64,000 bases of DNA from Streptomyces sp. NBC_00659 (lineage in GTDB: Bacteria > Actinomycetota > Actinomycetes > Streptomycetales > Streptomycetaceae). Both the position numbers and the translations under genes were made by a program. The DNA lies in the NCBI RefSeq assembly GCF_036226925.1, contig NZ_CP109031.1:7316001-7380000 (forward strand), read 5' to 3'. The notes under the pieces were generated by a model. That model worked only from the letters and a program-made list of their open reading frames with translations. It was not told where the DNA came from and did not search any database. Position 1 is the first letter of the stretch; each line of letters starts with the position of its first letter. Below are positions 1 through 8,228 of this stretch, piece after piece.

Positions 1-911
1 GTCTCCGAGCTGGGCGAAGGCCCAGGAGTGGAGTGCGACCCGTTGGGGCTTGCGGAGCCGTACCCGGTTGCGGATGCCCTTGAGTTCTTCGAGGGACAGG
101 CCGCGTCCGGTGCGTTCAGCCTCGGTCACGATCGTCTTGGAGATGATGTGGTTGGTGTTCGCGGCGTGCCGCGTTTCCTTGCGGGCACGGGCCTTGAGCC
201 GCCGCTTGGCGCTCTTGGTGCGCTTCTTCTGGAGCTTGGCCCGTAGGGCAAGCTGTCGCCTGCGGTACCGGTTGAGCCCCCGCCCGGCGGCGAGGTAGCC
301 GGTGGAGGCGGTGGCGATGTTCTCGATGCCGAGGTCCACGCCGATGAAGCCGTCCGGCTCGTACTGCTCGGCCTCGGGCACATCACAGGTGGCGACGAGG
401 TAGAACACGCCGTCGCGTTCGATCAGGTCGGATTCGCCCTGCCGGTGTGCCTGGAGCATCTTGAGCGCGTCCGGGGAGCACACGAACGAGACGTTCTTGA
501 CCGGCCGTCCACGGTCCAGATGGACACGGTCCGCTGGTCGTACTGCCAGCTCAAACACCGGTCGTCGTACGGCTGCGCGGCCTGGGGTCGGAACGTGACC
601 GGCCTGGACTCGGCCTTGCGGCGACGCCTGGAGCCTTCCTTGCCGAGATTCCCGGCACGAATGTTGGCCTTGAGCGTGGTGTACGAGTCGCGCACCTTCT
701 TGATGACGTGTTGCGCGGCCTGCGCTCCCAGCCCACGGGCTTTGAGTTCGGCGTAGGTGTGCTTGCGCAGTTCGTACTCACGCGGCACGCCGTGCTCGAA
801 CGCCACCTCCGACACCCAGTTCGCGGCGTCATTGGCCGTGCGCAGAGTGCGCTCAAGCACAGACGCCTGCACGGCATCCGGCATGAGTTTGACCTGCGTC
901 ACGATCTTCAC
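1..911 (-). pseudogene. tnpB: TnpB (IS605 OrfB-like RNA-guided nuclease), frameshifted and 3'-partial
   Basis: Reading from a GTG at 911 gives the N-terminal TnpB region (starting MKIVTQVKLMPDA) for about 135 codons. Near 505-510 the frame must shift by one base: upstream ends in WTVDGR, downstream resumes at VKNVSFVC. The second frame carries the first RuvC motif (GVDLGIENIA) and the second (LSLEELKGI) and runs off the window before the third catalytic Asp. A one-base loss in a G/C run is the simplest explanation, so the gene is probably dead unless it is a sequencing error. An upstream in-frame start at 1004 would overlap tnpA. TnpB proteins are RNA-guided nucleases that help the element persist. 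Confidence 0.8.
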
Positions 912-934
912 GGGCGTGATCGTAACATTGATCC

Positions 935-1363
935 ATGTCACCACGCTGGGAGCCAAACCCCGATATCCGCAGGGGTCGTAGCGTCGTCTACACCCTCCAT
1001 GCACACTTGGTCTTCATCCCCAAATACCGGCGCGGACCATTCACTGACGAGATCCTTCGGCGCTGTGAAGAGGTCATGCGCGACGTGTGTACCGACTTTG
1101 ACGCGGAGCTACGGGAGTTCAACGGCGAACCCGATCACGTTCACCTGCTCGTGCACTACCCGCCCAAGGTCGCCGTCTCCCGGCTCGTAGGCTCCCTCAA
1201 GGGTGTCTCCGCCCGGCGCCTGCGGCAGGAGTTCCCCGGCCACATCCGCAAGTACCTGTGGGGCGAGCACTTCTGGTCGCCGTCCTACTTCGCCGCCTCG
1301 TGCGGAGGCGCCCCGCTCGCCGTCATCAAGGAGTACATCGAGAACCAGAAGCGACCTGCCTGA
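935..1363 (+). CDS. tnpA: IS200/IS605 family transposase TnpA (HUH/Y1)
   Basis: A 142-residue protein of the normal family length. It has the HUH metal-binding motif (DHVHLL, about residue 69) and the single catalytic tyrosine in IKEYIENQ near the C-terminus. These act in single-strand peel-and-paste transposition, cutting next to hairpins at the element ends. It diverges from tnpB with only 23 bases between the likely starts, so each gene's promoter must lie inside the other gene. The protein appears intact, so this copy could still move. Confidence 0.92.
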   Translation: MSPRWEPNPDIRRGRSVVYTLHAHLVFIPKYRRGPFTDEILRRCEEVMRDVCTDFDAELREFNGEPDHVHLLVHYPPKVAVSRLVGSLKGVSARRLRQEFPGHIRKYLWGEHFWSPSYFAASCGGAPLAVIKEYIENQKRPA

Positions 1364-1828
1364 GCCGGCTCAGGTCAACAGTGCAGACCCATGCACCCGC
1401 GCGGTCGGAGCAGCGGCAAGAAGCGCTTTCTCCCGGGCGTGAACGCCCGGGGTTCCACGCTAGATCATGCTGAATTCACCGGTTCACCGCGGGGAACGAG
1501 CCGGGGGACTCCGGGGCGCGGGTCGGGCCGGTGGCCGCCGGGGCGCAAGCCCCTACCGGCCCAGGGAGACCACGACCGTGCTCCGGGGCCTTCGGGTGCC
1601 TGCAAGTCCACGGTGCCTCCTGCCCGGTGGCCGAGGAGAGCGTGTCCGAGCGGGCTGCCGGCCGTGACGAGCGTGCGGTCCAGTACCGAGGTCAGGGTGC
1701 TTTCAGTATTTCTGCGTTCTTCTGTGAGCTATTGAGTCGGATCGCGGCGCTATGTGATGTGTGGAATCGTGGAGCACCGGAGTTCAGGACGCTTCGTGCT
1801 GTCCTGCGAGCGAGTGAGGGAGGTCCCC
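1364..1828. other. Intergenic region, no gene seen
   Basis: Holds the IS605 end hairpin, then GC-rich sequence to about 1690, then a more AT-rich stretch (about 1695-1770) that could contain the promoter for the small gene at 1829. The overlapping open frames here have no recognisable protein features. Confidence 0.5.
1432..1451. repeat. IS605-type end hairpin
   Basis: Perfect inverted repeat CCCGGGCG / CGCCCGGG with loop TGAA, 68 bases after the tnpA stop. Subterminal hairpins like this are the DNA structures bound by Y1 transposases, so it probably marks the tnpA-side end of the element. Confidence 0.75.
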
Positions 1829-1906
1829 ATGTCCTCGAAGCGACGCCGGAAGAAGAAGAGCCGCCGCAAGCACGCCGCGAACCACGGAAGACGACCCCAG
1901 TGCTAG
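1829..1906 (+). CDS. bL37-like small ribosomal protein (25 aa)
   Basis: A 25-residue, extremely basic peptide: a Lys/Arg-rich N-terminus (MSSKRRRKKK) followed by AANHGRRPQC. The ANHG-[KR]-RP ending and length match the very small actinobacterial 50S protein bL37. A strong ribosome binding site (GGGAGG) lies 5 bases before the ATG. The stop is 12 bases before the TTG start of the oxidoreductase, so the two may be co-transcribed. The assignment rests on remembered motif similarity. A terminal Cys and location away from ribosomal genes leave open that it is a paralogue. Confidence 0.65.
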   Translation: MSSKRRRKKKSRRKHAANHGRRPQC

Positions 1907-1939
1907 CTCGGTGAGACCTTGAGCTCGGTGAGACTCTTG
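1905..1939 (+). promoter_or_regulatory. 17-base tandem duplication carrying two candidate TTG starts
   Basis: The sequence AGCTCGGTGAGAC occurs at 1905-1917 and again at 1922-1934, each followed by an in-frame TTG (1919 and 1937). The duplication copies the likely translation-start context of the oxidoreductase gene, giving two starts six codons apart. Confidence 0.5.
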
Positions 1940-4258
1940 AACGCATCCCAGAACGGACAGGACGGCCGGGTACCCCATGTCGGGCCCGACCCGCGGGGCG
2001 AACCGGAATTCCATCCGTACCATCACCCGGCCGCCGGCTGGGGTGCGGCCAAGAGCGTGAGCCGGTTCCTCGTGCGCGAACGCGCCCTCGTGGACGGCCC
2101 CCGCGCGATCATGCGCATGAACCACGAGAACACGGGCTTCGACTGTCCCGGATGCGCGTGGCCCGACGACACCAAGGGCCTGCACCTGGACATCTGCGAG
2201 AACGGCATCAAGCACGTCACCTGGGAGATGACGGGCAAGCGGGTCGGCCGTGAGTTCTTCGCCGCGCACTCGGTGACCGAGCTGTCCGGCTGGAGCGACT
2301 ACGACCTGGAGGACCAGGGCCGGCTGACCGAGCCGATGGCCTACGACCCGGAGTCGGACCACTACGTTCCGGTGAGCTGGCGCGAGGCCTTCGAACTCGC
2401 CGGCCGCACCCTGCGTGAACTCGACGATCCCGGCCAGGCCTCCTTCTACACGTCGGGCCGCCTGGGCAACGAGGCCACGTTCCTCTATCAGCTGCTGGCC
2501 CGCGAACTGGGCACGAACAACCTGCCCGACTGCTCGAACATGTGCCACGAGGCCAGCGGCCGGGCCCTGACGGCATCGCTCGGCACCGGCAAGGGGACCG
2601 CGGACCTCAAGGACTGGGAGACCACCGACGCCCTGTTCGTCCTGGGCGTCAACGCCGCCTCCAACGCGCCCAGGATGCTCACCGCCCTGGCCGAGGCCTA
2701 CCATCGCGGCGCCCAGATCGTGCACATCAACCCCCTGGTCGAGGCGGCCGCCACCCGGACCATCGTTCCGCACGACTTCACGGACATGGCCGTCCTCAAG
2801 TCCACCCGGACCAGCACCCTGAACCTCCAGCCGCGCATCGGCGGGGACATGGCGCTCCTGCGGGGCATGGCCAAGGCGATCCTGGAACAGTCCGGAACGG
2901 ATCCGAAGGCCCTGGACCAGGAGTTCATCGACCGTCATACGGCCTACTTCGACAAGTACCGCGCGGTGTGCGAGGCCACCCCCTGGGACGCCATCGAGCT
3001 GCAGTCCGGGGTCAGCCGGGACGGCATCCTCAAAGCGGCGCGCGTGTACCGCGACGCCGACCGCTCCATCATCAGCTGGTGCCTCGGTGTCAGCCAGCAC
3101 GAACACGGCGTCGACACCGTGCGCGAGATCGTCAATCTCCTTCTGCTGCGCGGCAATCTGGGCCGCGAGGGCGCCGGTCCGTCACCGGTGCGCGGGCACA
3201 GCAACGTCCAGGGCAACCGGACGTGCGGCATCGACCACCGGCCGGACGAGAAGTTCCTGGACCGGCTCGCCGAGGTCTGCGGGATCGACCCGCCCCGCGA
3301 GCACGGCATGGACACCGTGGCCACCATCCGGGCCATGCACCGCGGCGACGTGAAGGTGTTCGTCGGCATGGGCGGCAACTTCGCCCTCGCCGCGCCCGAC
3401 ACCCCGTACACCTACGCGGCCCTGCGCAACTGCGACCTCACCGTCCAGGTGAGCACCAAGCTCAACCGCAGCCACCTCGTGCACGGCCGCCGGGCGCTCA
3501 TCCTCCCGTGCCTGGGCCGGACCGAGAAGGACCACCAGCGCGGCGGCGTCCAGAGCACCTCGGTCGAGGACTCGATGAGCATGGTGCACCTGTCCGTCGG
3601 CATGAAGCGCCCCGCCTCGAAGCACCTGCTGTCCGAGCCCGCCGTCATCGCCGGCATCGCGCGCGCCGCCCTCCCGGACAGCGCCACCCCGTGGGAGTGG
3701 TACATCGAGGACTACGACCGCATCCGCGACACGATGGCCCGGGTCCTGGACGGGTTCGAGGACTGCAACCGCCGCGTGCGGCTGCCGCTGGGGTTCCGGA
3801 TCAAACAGCCCGCCCGCGAACTGGTCTTCCTCACCCCGTCGGGCCTGGCCGAGTTCTCCGCGGCCCCCCTGCCCGACGTGATCCCCGAGCCCGGCACCCT
3901 GGCGCTCGGCACGATGCGGTCCCACGACCAGTGGAACACCACGATCTACTCGGACAACGACCGCTACCGGGGCATCAAGAACCTGCGCACACTGGTCTTC
4001 ATGAACGAGGACGACATGCGCGAACGCGGCATCTCCGAGTTCACCCCGGTCGAGATCGTCAGCACCGCCAAGGACGGAAGCCACCGCAGTCTCGACGGCT
4101 ATCTGGCCATCCCGTACGACATCCCCCGCGGCTGCGCGGCCGGCTACATGCCGGAGATGAACGTGCTCTGCGCGATCGGCGACTACAGCGTCCAGAGCGA
4201 CCAGCCGTTGATGAAACACGTCAAGGTCACCATCGAGCCGTCCGGTCACGGCACTTGA
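1919..4258 (+). CDS. FdhF/YdeP family molybdopterin oxidoreductase (formate dehydrogenase-like)
   Basis: A 779-residue protein of the usual length for FdhF/YdeP-type enzymes. N-terminal CPGCAWP (about residue 76) is typical of the family. DCSNMCHEASG (about 208) is in the region that holds the molybdenum-ligand segment. GMGGNFALAAPDT (about 482) and the C-terminal MRSHDQWNTT segment belong to the bis-MGD binding domains. No N-terminal ferredoxin domain is present, as in YdeP. Related proteins are annotated as formate dehydrogenase alpha subunits or acid-resistance proteins, and the true substrate is unknown. No beta subunit or maturation gene is adjacent. The start is TTG 1919, or TTG 1937 in the duplicated start region. 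Confidence 0.88.
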   Translation: MSSVRLLNASQNGQDGRVPHVGPDPRGEPEFHPYHHPAAGWGAAKSVSRFLVRERALVDGPRAIMRMNHENTGFDCPGCAWPDDTKGLHLDICENGIKHVTWEMTGKRVGREFFAAHSVTELSGWSDYDLEDQGRLTEPMAYDPESDHYVPVSWREAFELAGRTLRELDDPGQASFYTSGRLGNEATFLYQLLARELGTNNLPDCSNMCHEASGRALTASLGTGKGTADLKDWETTDALFVLGVNAASNAPRMLTALAEAYHRGAQIVHINPLVEAAATRTIVPHDFTDMAVLKSTRTSTLNLQPRIGGDMALLRGMAKAILEQSGTDPKALDQEFIDRHTAYFDKYRAVCEATPWDAIELQSGVSRDGILKAARVYRDADRSIISWCLGVSQHEHGVDTVREIVNLLLLRGNLGREGAGPSPVRGHSNVQGNRTCGIDHRPDEKFLDRLAEVCGIDPPREHGMDTVATIRAMHRGDVKVFVGMGGNFALAAPDTPYTYAALRNCDLTVQVSTKLNRSHLVHGRRALILPCLGRTEKDHQRGGVQSTSVEDSMSMVHLSVGMKRPASKHLLSEPAVIAGIARAALPDSATPWEWYIEDYDRIRDTMARVLDGFEDCNRRVRLPLGFRIKQPARELVFLTPSGLAEFSAAPLPDVIPEPGTLALGTMRSHDQWNTTIYSDNDRYRGIKNLRTLVFMNEDDMRERGISEFTPVEIVSTAKDGSHRSLDGYLAIPYDIPRGCAAGYMPEMNVLCAIGDYSVQSDQPLMKHVKVTIEPSGHGT

Positions 4259-4375
4259 GACTTCGCCAAGTGTTGACTCGCCGAGCCTTCGACGGCCGTG
4301 CACCGCGGCCGCGTTGTTGGTTAGGGTGACAAAGGCTCGCGTTCGGGCCGAGTCGGACACAACGGGGGTGCGTCG

Positions 4376-5107
4376 GTGGGGAGTTGGCGTCGGGCGGAAG
4401 CCGCCACACCTCCCGCGCTGCGTACGCGGCTCGGGCTCGTCGCGGCCCTCGCCGCGCTGGTGGTCCTCTCGCTCGGAGTCCTGTACGCCGGTGACAGCAC
4501 ACCCGGCGCATGGGACGCGCGGATCGGGACGGCGACGTACGACGTGGGGCCGTCGTGGCGGCACGTCGCTCTGGCCCTGGACTTCCTGGGGGAGCCGGCC
4601 GGATCGGCGGCGCTGGTCGTGGCCGCCGTGGCGGGCTTCCTGCTCCTCCGGCGTCCTCGCGCGGCGGTGCTGCTCGTCGTCGGCGCCGCGCTGACCGTGG
4701 GCACGGCGACACTGCTCAAGTCCCTGGTGGGACGCACCATCCACGGCGACAACCTGTCCTATCCCAGCGGGCACACCGCCTTCGCCACCGCGGTCGCCCT
4801 CGTGGTGGCGCTGACGGCGGCCGGCCGGTCCGGCCTCGGCAGGACGGCCGGCCTGTCACTCGTGCTCGCCGCGGCCATGGCGGCCGGCGCCGCCATGGGC
4901 TGGGCGCAGGTCGCCCTGGGCGCGCACTACCCGACCGACGTCCTCGGCGGCTGGTGCACCGCGCTGGCGGTGACACCGGCGACCGCCCTGGTGGTGGACC
5001 GGCTCGGCGACCGGTTCGGCGACCGGCCGGCCGACCGGGCGGTCGACGGGCCGGCCGAGGCACCGGCCGACCGGACGGCCGACACCGGTCGCCGGGTGGG
5101 TCACTGA
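4376..5107 (+). CDS. PAP2 superfamily phosphatase (membrane)
   Basis: A 243-residue protein with several hydrophobic segments and PAP2 signature motifs: KSLVGRTIHGD (motif 1-like), YPSGHTAFAT (motif 2, about residue 129) and ALGAHYPTDVLGGW (motif 3, about 181). It is probably a lipid (pyro)phosphatase of the cytoplasmic membrane. The C-terminal 35 residues are a repetitive hydrophilic tail (DRLGDRFGDRPADRAVD) encoded by degenerate GGCGACCGG-type repeats. It ends 7 bases from the convergent end of the polysaccharide operon. An undecaprenyl-pyrophosphate recycling role is plausible from context only. The GTG start at 4376 follows a G-rich site. Confidence 0.85.
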   Translation: MGSWRRAEAATPPALRTRLGLVAALAALVVLSLGVLYAGDSTPGAWDARIGTATYDVGPSWRHVALALDFLGEPAGSAALVVAAVAGFLLLRRPRAAVLLVVGAALTVGTATLLKSLVGRTIHGDNLSYPSGHTAFATAVALVVALTAAGRSGLGRTAGLSLVLAAAMAAGAAMGWAQVALGAHYPTDVLGGWCTALAVTPATALVVDRLGDRFGDRPADRAVDGPAEAPADRTADTGRRVGH

Positions 5108-5114
5108 CGGTATG

Positions 5115-6440
5115 TCACACCTGGCGGCGGAACACGGGCTTCACCGGCCGTCCGGCCAGCCAGGGGCTCGGGTCCCCGGCGTCCAGTGCCTTGCGGTACA
5201 CCGCGCACGCCTGGGCCACCACGTCGACGGTCCGCTCGATGTCTGCTTCGTCGAGCGCGCTGCTCACCACGAACGACGGGGCCAGCACCCCGCCCGCGAT
5301 GAGCCGGCGCAGGAACAGGGTGCGGTACTCCTGCGACGGCTGCCCCTTCTCGTCGAGGGTGGCGAAGACCAGGTTGCTGGCCCGGCCCCGGACGACGACG
5401 TGGTCGCCGACGCCCATGGTGGCCGCGGCCTCCCGGACCCCGGCGGCGAGCCGCTCGCCGAGGGCGTGCAGCCGCGCGGTGATGCCCTCTTCGGTATAGG
5501 TGGTGAGCACGGCCATCGAGGCCGCCAGGGAGTGTGTCTCCGCGCCGTGCGTGGTGGACAGCAGGAACACCCGCTCGCCGGAGTGACGCAGCCCGCCCAT
5601 CTCCATCAGCTCGCGGCGCCCGGCCAGCGCGGAGACGGCGAACCCGTTGCCCAGCGCCTTGCCGAACGTGGAGAGGTCGGGGACGACGCCGTACAGGCCC
5701 TGGGCGCCCGCCTCGGACCAGCGCAGGCCGGTGATCATCTCGTCGAAGACCAGGACGCAGCCGTACCGGTCGGCCAGCTCGCGCAGACCGGCGAGGTACC
5801 CGGGCGGCGGCTCGGTCTGGGCGGCGGGTTCGAGGATCAGGCAGGCGACGTCCTCCGGGTACCGTTTCAGCAGCTCCTCCGTGGCGGCCAGGTCCCCGTA
5901 GGGGAACGTCACGGTGAGTTCGTTCGTCTCCGCCGGAATGCCCGCGGACATCGGCGTGGTGCCGATGAACCAGTCGTCGACGGAGAAGAACGGATGGTCG
6001 GCGCAGATGGCCACCCGCGTGCGCCCGGTGGCGGCCCGGGCGAGGCGCACCGCGGCGGTGGTGGCGTCGGAGCCGTTCTTCGCGAACTTCACCATCTCGG
6101 CGGTCGGCACCGTGGCCAGGAAGCGTTCCGCGGCCGCGACCTCCACGATGGACGGCCGGACGAAGTTGCAGCCGCGGTCGAGTTCCCGCCGTACCGCCTC
6201 GACCACACGGGGGTGCGCGTGACCGAGGCTGACCGACCGCAGGCCGGAGCCGTACTCGATGTAACGGTTTCCGTCGACGTCCCACACGTGGGCACCGCTG
6301 CCGTGACTGATGACCGGGGCCAGGTTGTCGGGGTACTGGTCGTCGCCCTTGGCGTAGGTGTGCGCGCCCCCGGGGATCATGGCGTGCAGCCGCTCGTTGG
6401 CTGTCCGCGACAGGGGCAGGTGAAGTTCTTCGGTGTCCAC
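5115..6440 (-). CDS. PLP-dependent aminotransferase, glutamate-1-semialdehyde aminomutase-like
   Basis: A 441-residue class III aminotransferase. It has PGGAHTYAKG near the N-terminus (GSA aminomutase style), NGSDATTAAVRLAR (about residue 124), the Asp of LVFDEMITGLRW and the Schiff-base lysine in STFGKALGNG (about 263). Position as the last gene of the polysaccharide operon, 7 bases after the RmlC-like gene, argues for amination of a sugar or a small acyl substituent rather than heme synthesis. The start is GTG 6440, preceded by GAGG. The exact substrate cannot be read from the sequence. Confidence 0.85.
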   Translation of the reverse strand: MDTEELHLPLSRTANERLHAMIPGGAHTYAKGDDQYPDNLAPVISHGSGAHVWDVDGNRYIEYGSGLRSVSLGHAHPRVVEAVRRELDRGCNFVRPSIVEVAAAERFLATVPTAEMVKFAKNGSDATTAAVRLARAATGRTRVAICADHPFFSVDDWFIGTTPMSAGIPAETNELTVTFPYGDLAATEELLKRYPEDVACLILEPAAQTEPPPGYLAGLRELADRYGCVLVFDEMITGLRWSEAGAQGLYGVVPDLSTFGKALGNGFAVSALAGRRELMEMGGLRHSGERVFLLSTTHGAETHSLAASMAVLTTYTEEGITARLHALGERLAAGVREAAATMGVGDHVVVRGRASNLVFATLDEKGQPSQEYRTLFLRRLIAGGVLAPSFVVSSALDEADIERTVDVVAQACAVYRKALDAGDPSPWLAGRPVKPVFRRQV

Positions 6441-6447
6441 GGGGACC

Positions 6448-6999
6448 TCAACTCTCTTCGTGCTTCAGGACCTCGGCGAGGCTCGGTGCCTCCCGGTCCC
6501 GTTGGGACATCGATGTGACCGGCAGCGGCCAGGGAACGGCGAGCTCCGGGTCGTCGAAGGCGATCGTCACGTCCTCGGCCGGATCGTGCGGGCGGTCGAT
6601 CCGGTAGGAGGTGTCGGCGGTCTCGGTCAGCGACTGGAAGCCGTGCGCGCACCCCGCCGGGATGTACAGGGAGACCTGCGTCTCGCCGGACAGCTCGAAG
6701 GTGGCCACGTTGCGGTACGTCGGCGAGTCCGTCCGCAGATCCACGACGACGTCGAAGATCCTTCCGTACGAGCACCGCACCAGCTTGGCCTCGCCCGCGC
6801 CGGAGCGCAGGTGCAGACCGCGCAGCACGCCCCGGACCGAACGGGACAGGCTGTCCTGGATGAAGGCGTCCGGGTCGAGGCCCACCGAGCGGACCACGTC
6901 GGCGTCGAAGGTGCGGCTGAAGAAGCCGCGCTCGTCGGCGAACGGTGTCGGCTCGAACAGGTACGCGCCGGCGATCGCCGGGACGTGGGTCGCTTTCAT
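6448..6999 (-). CDS. dTDP-4-dehydrorhamnose 3,5-epimerase-like protein (RmlC family)
   Basis: A 183-residue cupin. DERGFF (about residue 22), RGLHLR with the catalytic His, KLVRC and PAGCAHGF are all RmlC hallmarks. In the segment where RmlC enzymes usually have the catalytic tyrosine (DYY.P), this protein reads DRPHDP, so the proton-donor Tyr appears replaced. It may therefore be a 3-epimerase only, or act on a different sugar. No rmlA, rmlB or rmlD is in the window. The ATG overlaps the upstream pyruvyltransferase stop by 4 bases. Confidence 0.82.
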   Translation of the reverse strand: MKATHVPAIAGAYLFEPTPFADERGFFSRTFDADVVRSVGLDPDAFIQDSLSRSVRGVLRGLHLRSGAGEAKLVRCSYGRIFDVVVDLRTDSPTYRNVATFELSGETQVSLYIPAGCAHGFQSLTETADTSYRIDRPHDPAEDVTIAFDDPELAVPWPLPVTSMSQRDREAPSLAEVLKHEES

Positions 7000-8228
7000 C
7001 GGGTCTCCCGCTGGGCGTGGGCGTGGTCGGTCGCCGGGAACAGGGTCGCGGTCAACTCGTCGAACTGGTCGTCCAGTTGCCGGGCGGCGGCCTGGTTGCG
7101 CTCGGCGAGGGTCCGCCGCAGTTCCGCCGATCGCTTCTCCAGCGCCCGGAACTGTTCGAGCAGTCGGTCGGCGTCCACCTCACGCGCCGGGTGGCAGTAC
7201 GCGCCGAGACCCATCCCCTCCATGAGCGCGTCGCTCTTCGCCGCGTAGCTGAGCGCGAGCGCCGGTGTGCCGGTCTTCAGCGCGCAGATCAGGTTGTGGT
7301 ACCGGACCGCCACCACCGTGTCGGCGGCGGCCATCTCGTTCATCAGGTCGGCCAGCGAGGCCGGTTCGGCGGCGGTGACCAGCGGTGAGTCCACCGCGTC
7401 GAGGATCGCGGCGACCACCGTCGCGTCGCAGGTGTCGCCGGTGAGGAGCCGGACCGGCCTGCCCTCCTCGACCAGCGTCCGCACGAACCGGATCGTCCCG
7501 TCGAGATAGCGCCGGTGGATCTCCTCGGCCCGGGCGCGGTCGTCGTTGCCGCCGTGGAAGTCCATGACCCCGACGCAGACAGGGCCCGGCGCACCCGAGG
7601 GCTCGCTCGCCCGCGGCGCGGGCAGGGAGAACGCGAGGTCCGGGTAGACCTTGTCGCGCGCGGTGTTTACGCCCATCGCCCGCATCGCGTCACGGGACTG
7701 GACATCCCGGTAGGACCGGTACGCGGCCAGCCGCCCAGACCAGCGCACCAGGGCCCGGGTCGGCCGGTTGCGGATCTCGGCGGCCCCGACGCTGACGAGC
7801 GCGACCCGGGTGCGCAGCAGTCGGCCGCTCGCGCAGAGCAGGAACAGCGAGTACGGGAAGCCCCACGGCCGCAGCGGCAGCGTGGCCTCCAGGACGCCCA
7901 TGCCCGGGACGATCACCACGTCGTGCCGGCGCACCCAGGAGGCGGTGCGGAAGACGTCGACGAGTTTGCCCAGACCCTTGCCCACGATCGCGCCGGCCCG
8001 TGACGCGGTCCGGTACTCCCCGCGGTACCAGTGCAGCCGCGTCGCGGGGATCCCGAACCGGGCCGTGACGGCCTCGGGCCCGCCGCACAGCGCGTCCACG
8101 GCCGCCTCCGGGTGCCTGTCCCGCAGGTACCCGAGCACGGCCTCCAGCGACCCGTCGTTGCCGAGGTTGCCGGAGCCGAGCAGGCCGAACACCCCGACGC
8201 GCACCGGAGTGCCCTTCGCGGGCGTCAC
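6996..8228 (-). CDS. Polysaccharide pyruvyl transferase family protein
   Basis: A 410-residue protein with the PF04230 layout: GLLGSGNLGNDGSLEA at the N-terminus, IVPGMGVLEA (about residue 111), SVGAAEIRNRP (about 151) and a C-terminal VAVRYHNLICALKTGTPALAL segment with the conserved (R)-x-H. Family members transfer pyruvate from PEP onto sugars as a ketal, adding negative charge to exopolysaccharide. Others in the superfamily (WcaK-like) are less well defined. GTG start, with a 4-base GTGA overlap with the glycosyltransferase upstream. Confidence 0.85.
   Translation of the reverse strand: MTPAKGTPVRVGVFGLLGSGNLGNDGSLEAVLGYLRDRHPEAAVDALCGGPEAVTARFGIPATRLHWYRGEYRTASRAGAIVGKGLGKLVDVFRTASWVRRHDVVIVPGMGVLEATLPLRPWGFPYSLFLLCASGRLLRTRVALVSVGAAEIRNRPTRALVRWSGRLAAYRSYRDVQSRDAMRAMGVNTARDKVYPDLAFSLPAPRASEPSGAPGPVCVGVMDFHGGNDDRARAEEIHRRYLDGTIRFVRTLVEEGRPVRLLTGDTCDATVVAAILDAVDSPLVTAAEPASLADLMNEMAAADTVVAVRYHNLICALKTGTPALALSYAAKSDALMEGMGLGAYCHPAREVDADRLLEQFRALEKRSAELRRTLAERNQAAARQLDDQFDELTATLFPATDHAHAQRETR

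Larger units (their letters stand above)
1..1470. mobile_element. IS200/IS605-family element, partial (cut by window edge)
   Basis: A Y1 transposase gene (tnpA, plus strand) and a TnpB gene (minus strand) diverge from a 23-base gap, the layout of the IS605 group. One end lies just after tnpA, where a perfect 8-bp GC-rich hairpin with a four-base loop (1432-1451) sits, as expected for ends recognised by HUH transposases. The other end, beyond the tnpB 3' end where the guide (omega) RNA would be encoded, lies outside the window. The exact right boundary near 1470 is an estimate. Confidence 0.8.

Noticed and set aside
1531..1914. 127-codon open frame before the oxidoreductase
   Set aside because: No recognisable features, and it overlaps the well-supported 25-codon gene in another frame.
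1784..3106. Long antisense frame over the oxidoreductase start
   Set aside because: No domains, and overlaps the bL37-like gene and oxidoreductase on the other strand.
2542..4329. A 595-codon frame on the same strand as the oxidoreductase
   Set aside because: It lies inside the strongly supported FdhF-like gene in another frame, with low-complexity Arg/Pro-rich content.
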